DNA of 9,552 nucleotides from assembly GCA_018303225.1 (NCBI GenBank), contig JAGVYO010000007.1:1-9552 (forward strand), read 5' to 3'. Shown here piece after piece: positions 5,185 through 9,552 of the stretch. The notes beneath the pieces are model-generated. The model was not told where the DNA came from, did no database searches, and saw only the letters and a list, made by a program, of their open reading frames with translations. How positions within the stretch are numbered: position 1 is the first letter of the stretch; each line of letters opens with the position of its first letter. The translations under genes were made by a program, and so were the position numbers. This DNA is from Candidatus Woesearchaeota archaeon (GTDB taxonomy: Archaea > Nanobdellota > Nanobdellia > Woesearchaeales > JAGVYO01).

Positions 5185-6689
5185 TGGAAAACGAACTGGA
5201 GACATACACCGTAGAGGCCGATAACCTCAAGATACAGGTCAAGATTGCCCAATACTCAGGGAAGCTCCCTTTTTACGAGCTGGTGGTTCCTTCGATTTCT
5301 CCTGCCATGCAGGCATTGCTGGATGACATCCGGCATTCGCTGATTACGGACGTCCACATCAGCGCATCTGAGATCCTGGACCCCACGGCGGTCACGATGC
5401 TCAAGAACAAGTTCAGCATCCGATCTAACGAGATTATCCGCGCAAAATTTCCCCATGTGGACCCTGCGACCAGAAACTTTCTCGTGGGCATGCTGCTCCA
5501 TGAGATGATGGGCCTGGGAAAGGTCGAATTCCTTCTCAACGACGGCAGCCTCGAGGAGGTCGTCATCAATTCGGCAATGGAGCCTGTCCGGGTATACCAT
5601 AAAAAATACGGCTGGCTGATCACCAATGTCACGCTTTCCAATGAGTCGCAGATCCAGAATTACGCCAACATCATCGCGCGCAGGGTCGGGCGGCAGATCA
5701 CCACGCTCAATCCGCTGCTGGACGCCCATCTGGTCACCGGGGACCGCGCGAACGCAGTCCTCTACCCCATCGCCACCAAGGGCAATACGATCACCATCCG
5801 GAAATTTGTCCGGGACCCGTGGACCGTGACGGATTTCATCGCCAACAAGACCTCTTCGTCTGATATCTTTGCGTTAATCTGGCTGGCCATCCAGTACGAG
5901 ATGAACATGCTGATCAGCGGCGGAACTGCGTCCGGCAAGACCAGCTTCCTGAATGTGTGCATGCCGTTCATCCCCCCTAACCACCGCCTGATATCGATTG
6001 AGGATACCCGCGAACTTCAGCTGCCGGAATACCTTTATTGGTGCCCGCTCACTACCCGCGAACCCAATCCGGAAGGGAAGGGCGAGATTACCATGCTTGA
6101 TTTATTGGTCAATTCGCTGCGTATGCGCCCTGACCGGATCATCCTGGGAGAGATGCGCACCAAAGAGGCGGCGGAAGTATTGTTTGAGGCGATGCACACC
6201 GGTCATAGCGTCTATGCGACCGTCCACGCAGACAGCATCGATGAGACCATCCAGCGCCTGGTCCATCCGCCTCTTTCAATATCCCCTAACCTGCTCAATG
6301 CCGTCAACCTCAACGTGGTCATGTTCCGGGACCGCAGGCAGGGCATCCGGCGCACGTTCCAGGTCGGGGAATTCCTGACCTCGGACGAGGGCGATACGAT
6401 GAAAGCCAAGGCCAATATCCTCTACCGGTGGAAAGCCGGCGCGGATACCCTGGTGAAGCACAACGAGTCGTTCCGCCTTTTTGAGGAGCTGGCAAGGAAC
6501 ACCGGCATGAGCCATTCGGAGATCATGAAGGACATCCAGCAGAAAGAGAAGATCCTCAACTGGATGGTCAAGAACAACCTCCGCGGCATCGAACGGGTCG
6601 GGAAGATCATGCACCAATATTATATCGATCCCAAGCCGCTGCTCGATATGGTCTCCAAAAACTCCTCTCCGGACAAGCTCCTGAAATAA
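5184..6689 (+). CDS. Type II/IV secretion system ATPase (PulE/TadA/FlaI-VirB11 superfamily)
   Basis: This 501-residue cytoplasmic hexameric motor powers assembly of pilin-like filaments or secretion. All core motifs are visible: Walker A GGTASGKTS (246-254, Lys252), Asp box SIEDTRELQLP (271-281), Walker B PDRIILGEMR (316-325, Glu323) and His box MHTGHSVYATVHA (337-349). The N-terminal half (about 25-210) matches the usual N-terminal domain of archaeal members (ELVVPSISPAMQ, LEEVVINSAMEPVRVYH, ITIRKF). About 100 residues follow the core, including a helical tail (440-480). Length is normal for archaeal members. The tetracysteine zinc motif of GspE/PilB is absent, which is closer to FlaI/TadA-type ATPases. 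It follows the wHTH gene with a 1-nt TGATG overlap and precedes two platform genes. The family is certain; whether the product is a pilus, an adhesion filament or a secretion system is not decided by sequence. Confidence 0.95.
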   Translation: MENELETYTVEADNLKIQVKIAQYSGKLPFYELVVPSISPAMQALLDDIRHSLITDVHISASEILDPTAVTMLKNKFSIRSNEIIRAKFPHVDPATRNFLVGMLLHEMMGLGKVEFLLNDGSLEEVVINSAMEPVRVYHKKYGWLITNVTLSNESQIQNYANIIARRVGRQITTLNPLLDAHLVTGDRANAVLYPIATKGNTITIRKFVRDPWTVTDFIANKTSSSDIFALIWLAIQYEMNMLISGGTASGKTSFLNVCMPFIPPNHRLISIEDTRELQLPEYLYWCPLTTREPNPEGKGEITMLDLLVNSLRMRPDRIILGEMRTKEAAEVLFEAMHTGHSVYATVHADSIDETIQRLVHPPLSISPNLLNAVNLNVVMFRDRRQGIRRTFQVGEFLTSDEGDTMKAKANILYRWKAGADTLVKHNESFRLFEELARNTGMSHSEIMKDIQQKEKILNWMVKNNLRGIERVGKIMHQYYIDPKPLLDMVSKNSSPDKLLK

Positions 6690-6690
6690 A

Positions 6691-7584
6691 ATGCTAAAAC
6701 TTCCGTACTCTCTCCTGCCGCCGGCGCTTCTGTATAACCTTGCCCATAAAATCCTTGGATTGGGCCAGTTTTTAGAGTTCATCTTCCCTTTTCTGGATAT
6801 GGACCTGAAAAGGGCCAAGCTGGAGATTTCGTCGAAGGCCTACCTTGGCATGTGCCTGATTGCCTCTTCTGTTTTCATGGGTTTCATGTGGGTCCTGCTT
6901 TCCATCCTGTTCTTTGTATTCGCATTGGACAATGCAGTGTGGGTCGGGCTGCTTATCGCTTTTCTTTTTGCCCTTTTTGTCTTCATGCAGCAGCTCATCT
7001 ATCCGAAACTCATCACTGCCAAACGCATCCGCAATATCGAAAAGCACCTGATGGCAGCCATGCAGAACATGCTGGTCCAGCTCAATTCCGGCGTCCCGCT
7101 GTTCGATATCCTCGTCAATATCTACCATTCCAATTACGGTGATGTCTCCAAGGAGTTCGGGACTGCGGTCAAGGATATCAATTCGGGAAGGAACCAGACC
7201 GAGGTGCTGGAGGAGCTGGCTGCCACCAACCCTTCGCTTTTCTTCCGCCGGGCCATCTGGCAGATCGTCAATGGGATGAAATCCGGCTCGGACATCTCCA
7301 ATGTCATCCGGCACGTCATCCAGTCCCTCTCGGAAGAGCAGGTGGTGCAGATCCAGCGCTACGGGAGCCAATTGAACCCATTGGCCATGTTTTATATGCT
7401 GGTGGCGGTCATCATCCCTTCGCTGGGCATGACGTTCATGCTGATCATCTTCTCCTTCATCTCCATCTCCGAGGGTGCGGCCAAGATGGTCTTCTGGGGG
7501 ATGTACGGCTTTGTCTTCTTCTTCCAGATCATGTTTCTGGGGGTTATCCGGAGCCGGCGCCCGAACTTGCTGGGGGATGAGTGA
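6691..7584 (+). CDS. Type II secretion F-family (TadB/TadC/FlaJ-like) platform protein, first of two
   Basis: This protein has 297 residues. It is an inner-membrane platform subunit that sits under the filament and contacts the ATPase. Predicted TM helices are about 52-76, 82-105, 229-255 and 265-285. The T2SF cytoplasmic helical domain lies at about 112-225 (IEKHLMAAMQNMLVQLNSGV, PSLFFRRAIWQIVNGMKSGS), with the family's characteristic helix-Gly-helix spacing. It has an N-terminal 50-residue extension. The start is 1 nt after the ATPase stop. It ends GDE and shares its TGA with the next start (TGATG). FlaJ and PilC proteins carry two T2SF domains in one chain; here a single domain sits in each of two genes, as in TadB/TadC. 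Confidence 0.88.
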   Translation: MLKLPYSLLPPALLYNLAHKILGLGQFLEFIFPFLDMDLKRAKLEISSKAYLGMCLIASSVFMGFMWVLLSILFFVFALDNAVWVGLLIAFLFALFVFMQQLIYPKLITAKRIRNIEKHLMAAMQNMLVQLNSGVPLFDILVNIYHSNYGDVSKEFGTAVKDINSGRNQTEVLEELAATNPSLFFRRAIWQIVNGMKSGSDISNVIRHVIQSLSEEQVVQIQRYGSQLNPLAMFYMLVAVIIPSLGMTFMLIIFSFISISEGAAKMVFWGMYGFVFFFQIMFLGVIRSRRPNLLGDE

Positions 7585-8558
7585 TGTACCGTTTTCTGGC
7601 CGGGCTCTATCCGCCGAATCTCCGTGAAAAATACTCGCAACTGCTGGTCTATGCGGATCTGAAGACAGAGCCCCGGCGCTTCCTGGGCTTTATTCTGTTC
7701 TTCGGATTCGGGCTTGCGTTGGGCGGTGCGCTGCTGCTGGGGCGTTTGATTCCCATGCCGCTCCTGCTGCTGTTCATCCTTCTTTTCGTATTCTTCGAAG
7801 CGGCAGCTTACTTTTATCTCCTGCTGCGGGCTGATACAAAAGCGCGCATTGTAGAAGGCGTCCTTCCGGATGCGCTGCAGCTGATGTCTTCCAACCTGCG
7901 TGCTGGCCTCACCACAGACAGGGCGCTGCTGCTTTCGGCCCGTCCTGAATTTGGGCCTTTGCAGCACGAGATCAATGAGGTCGGGAAGAAGATAACGATG
8001 GGAGATGATATCTCCACGTCTCTCATGCTGATGACCGAACGGATCCGCTCGGAGCACCTGCGGAAGACCCTGCTGCTGATCGTGGTTGGTTTGAAATCCG
8101 GCGGAGAATTGGCATCATTGCTGGAGCAGACGGCCGAGAACCTGCGCCAGCAGCGGTTTGTGGAGGAGAAGATCCGGTCGAGCGTCATGATGTACGTGTT
8201 CTTCATCTTTGCAGCAGTTGCCATCGGGAGCCCTCTGCTGTTCGGCCTATCGTCCTTTCTGGTCGAGGTCCTGAAGTCCAACATCTCCTCGCTTTCCCTT
8301 CCTGAAACAAGCTACTCTTCCAGCATGCCCCTCTCGTTCAGCGAGGTCAGCCTCTCTTCTGAATTTGTCATGTTCTTCTCGATAATTTCCCTGGTCACCT
8401 CCTCGGTGATGGGTTCCTTCATCCTGGGCCTGATCGGCAAGGGAAAAGAAACAAGAGGCATCCGCTATATCCCTATACTGATTTTGATCTCGCTGGGCAT
8501 GTTTTTCCTGACCCGGGCCGGGATCCGGAACATGCTGGGCGGATTGTTTGGGCTTTAA
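7584..8558 (+). CDS. Type II secretion F-family (TadC-like) platform protein, second of two
   Basis: This protein has 324 residues from the ATG at 7584. An in-frame GTG sits 3 nt earlier, but the ATG gives the same 1-nt overlap used by the ATPase gene, and GGGGG at 7572-7576 is well placed as ribosome binding site. TM helices are about 33-53, 57-81, 200-226, 260-284 and 292-312. The T2SF domain is about 90-195 (VEGVLPDALQLMSSNLRAGL, then LIVVGLKSGGELASLLEQTA), a strong match to TadC-type proteins. A Ser-rich loop (about 231-258) between TM3 and TM4 is probably extracellular. It pairs with the preceding protein to form the platform, presumably as a heteromer. It is the last gene of the operon; its stop overlaps the convergent minus-strand gene by 4 nt. 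Confidence 0.88.
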   Translation: MYRFLAGLYPPNLREKYSQLLVYADLKTEPRRFLGFILFFGFGLALGGALLLGRLIPMPLLLLFILLFVFFEAAAYFYLLLRADTKARIVEGVLPDALQLMSSNLRAGLTTDRALLLSARPEFGPLQHEINEVGKKITMGDDISTSLMLMTERIRSEHLRKTLLLIVVGLKSGGELASLLEQTAENLRQQRFVEEKIRSSVMMYVFFIFAAVAIGSPLLFGLSSFLVEVLKSNISSLSLPETSYSSSMPLSFSEVSLSSEFVMFFSIISLVTSSVMGSFILGLIGKGKETRGIRYIPILILISLGMFFLTRAGIRNMLGGLFGL

Positions 8559-9063
8559 GTATCTGATGAATCAAGATTTTTGTTGCCTTCAACTAAACAT
8601 TTTTCTATAAACTCTTTTATTTCTTTTGTCTCGCTGTATCTCCAAGCATTATGCACTAAAAGTGCGTTATACTGTGGATGGTTAAATTTTTCTCTGATTT
8701 TTTCTGTGAGTGTCCTATGAAGTTCCAAAATTTCTAAATTGAGAGTTTCAAGAAATGGTTTTCCTTCAATTTTTAAATGATCTCTTTAGCACATTCTTTA
8801 TTGTGGTGACCTAGTTTTTTAAGCTCATTGATGCTGTACTCCTCTTTACCCAATAAATACCCTAATTTTAAAAAAGTTTCAAATGAAAATACTAAACTAT
8901 TTACTGATTGAAGGAAAAATCCGCAGCGATTTAGGATTCTAAAAGATATATAATACTTATCTGCTTTGTCTATCAACTTATCACATAATTCAAATGTTAC
9001 CTTCTCTATTTTTTCTCCACTAATCATCGGCATCACCCTACTTAACAATGTAATCTGGTTCAT
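8555..9063 (-). pseudogene. Alpha-helical HEPN-like protein, interrupted by a single-base frameshift
   Basis: The first frame runs from the ATG at 9063 to a stop at 8773 (96 residues). A second frame, open from 8785 to a stop at 8555, continues with clearly protein-like sequence (DHLKIEGKPFLETLNLEILE, HPQYNALLVHNAWRYSE, IKEFIEK). Adding one G at about 8782 joins them into about 169 residues. The first half is all-helical and resembles HEPN-type domains: KADKYYISFRILNRCG, then VFSFETFLKLGYLLG and KKLGHHNKECA, which recalls the ExxxK helix and the HxL/HN turn of those families. The catalytic RxxxxxH motif is not evident. HEPN proteins are often RNases or partners in toxin or defence modules, but here that is only a guess. 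The start overlaps the stop of the upstream yidD-like gene as ATGA. DNA is AT-rich, unlike the pilus operons. It could be a pseudogene, a base-calling error or, less likely, programmed frameshifting. Confidence 0.6.
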
Positions 9064-9253
9064 GGATAATCAATGCAAGAATTGAAATTTTTTGGATTAC
9101 ACCTCAATATCCTACCCATTGTTTTTAACCATCCTTTAAAGAAACCATGCTTCTTCATTGCTGAAATTCCATAGTTACAATCTTATTGCGATAAGGAGAT
9201 ATTCTTTTCTGATGTAAGTTAACAATTAAATAAATTGACATTCGGACTAACAT
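9060..9253 (-). pseudogene. yidD: YidD-like membrane-insertion factor, frameshifted
   Basis: This short gene was found by reading the minus strand between its two neighbours. From the ATG at 9253 (alternative 9241) the frame gives IYLIVNLHQKRISPYRNK. Adding one G near 9182 then leads to DCNYGISAMKKHGFFKGW, followed by RILRCNPKNFNSCIDYP and a TGA at 9060-9062, 64 residues in all. This matches the order of YidD landmarks: a hydrophobic start, YQ+xISP, CSxYGIxA(L/M)++xG, KG, RxL+CxP, and a terminal D-P region. YidD helps YidC-dependent insertion of membrane proteins and is chiefly bacterial. The loop between ISP and the Cys-Tyr motif is about eight residues shorter than in E. coli YidD, lacking CRFxP. 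The start is 1 nt after the zinc-ribbon stop, and the end overlaps the HEPN-like start as ATGA, which supports a real gene in a three-gene operon. It may be decayed or mis-sequenced. Confidence 0.6.
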
Positions 9254-9254
9254 G

Positions 9255-9509
9255 TTACTTCTTCTCATATTCTATGGTTTTCTTGGTTATATCTGCTGAA
9301 CCACATTTAGGGCATTTTTTGAATTTATTAGCTTGTCTTGCCAAATCTATTGATTTATTGGAATAAAGCGGTCCAAGTGGTGAACAACACATGCCTAACC
9401 CCACCATAGCATTCCCTACTTGCTGGGTTTTTATAGAACTTTCCTCACTAGGTAAATAATGCCAAACTTTTCCGCATTGGTTGCATTTGCACTTCATTTC
9501 TTTTATCAT
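9255..9509 (-). CDS. Small double-CxxC zinc-ribbon protein
   Basis: This protein has 84 residues. The N-terminal knuckle CKCNQCGKVWHY (Cys7, 9, 12) and the C-terminal CPKCGS (Cys66, 69) would together bind one zinc as a split zinc ribbon. Between them lies a Gly/Ser-rich hydrophobic segment (VGNAMVGLGMCCSPLGPLYS) with a Cys pair at 41-42. Similar small zinc-ribbon proteins of unknown function occur in many bacteria and in mobile elements. The role is unknown; nucleic-acid or protein binding is usual for ribbons. The ATG at 9509 is used; Met5 (9497) is an alternative start just before the first Cys. It is the first gene of the minus-strand operon, with the yidD-like gene 1 nt downstream. Codon use is AT-rich, as in its operon partners. 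Confidence 0.75.
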   Translation of the reverse strand: MIKEMKCKCNQCGKVWHYLPSEESSIKTQQVGNAMVGLGMCCSPLGPLYSNKSIDLARQANKFKKCPKCGSADITKKTIEYEKK

Positions 9510-9539
9510 TTAAATCATCTATAGGCTATGATTCCTCGG

Positions 9540-9546
9540 TATATAT
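9540..9546 (-). promoter_or_regulatory. Possible TATA box for the minus-strand operon
   Basis: TATATAT about 31-37 nt upstream of the ATG at 9509 would place transcription start near 9517 and give a very short leader. The surrounding DNA is AT-rich, so a chance match is quite possible. Confidence 0.3.
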
Positions 9547-9552
9547 CATTAA

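Noticed and set aside
4288..5205. Long minus-strand frame (305 codons) opposite the winged-helix gene
   Set aside because: It is a mirror of the lysine- and glutamate-rich coiled coil, giving Leu/Phe-rich low-complexity sequence. The plus-strand gene has clear domains, promoter and coupling to the ATPase.
5184..8558. Canonical archaellum (fla/arl) operon
   Set aside because: No archaellins, FlaF/FlaG, FlaH or CheF-linked genes are seen, and the platform is split in two. The ATPase alone does not make an archaellum.

Overview
The window reads as archaeal DNA, most likely from a DPANN-type lineage (Woesearchaeota, Pacearchaeota or Diapherotrites-like). This is a judgement from protein style, not a database result. 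The supporting signs are class III (archaeal pilin) signal peptides, a cluster of secretion ATPase plus two T2SF-family platform proteins as in archaeal type IV pili, an Ig-like N-glycosylated surface protein tail, TTTAAA-type boxes with an apparently leaderless start, and GGTGA-type ribosome binding sites.

Region 1 (1-3579, +) is a tightly packed run of five genes. It holds the C-terminal end of a cysteine-rich Ig-like surface protein, then four consecutive proteins that each begin with a short basic leader and one hydrophobic helix. The first of the four is very large and carries a GATase-1-like fold that appears to be interrupted by a carbohydrate-binding jelly-roll domain. Gaps are 2 nt or less, or the genes overlap. 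I read this as a minor-pilin or pseudopilin set, perhaps a tip complex.

Region 2 (3580-4119) is 540 nt with no credible gene. It is crowded with short perfect hairpins, including a 118-bp element bounded by 9-bp inverted repeats and a family of AGAAATC/GATTTCT hairpins. It ends in an AT-rich promoter stretch with a TTTAAA box and a 12-bp palindrome just upstream of the next start codon.

Region 3 (4120-8558, +) is a four-gene operon: a four-TM, coiled-coil, winged-helix protein, a complete type II/IV secretion ATPase (Walker A, Asp box, Walker B and His box all visible), and two T2SF platform proteins. Together with region 1 these would make a compact pilus-like or secretion machine: pilins, motor, platform, and a membrane-anchored DNA-binding-like protein of unknown role. 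No prepilin peptidase gene is in the window.

Region 4 (8555-9552, -) changes abruptly to AT-rich DNA and holds a convergent three-gene operon: a small double-CxxC zinc-ribbon protein, a YidD-like protein, and an alpha-helical HEPN-like protein. The last two are each broken by a single-base frameshift, and each is repaired by adding one G on the coding strand. This part looks acquired, decaying, or affected by base-calling error.
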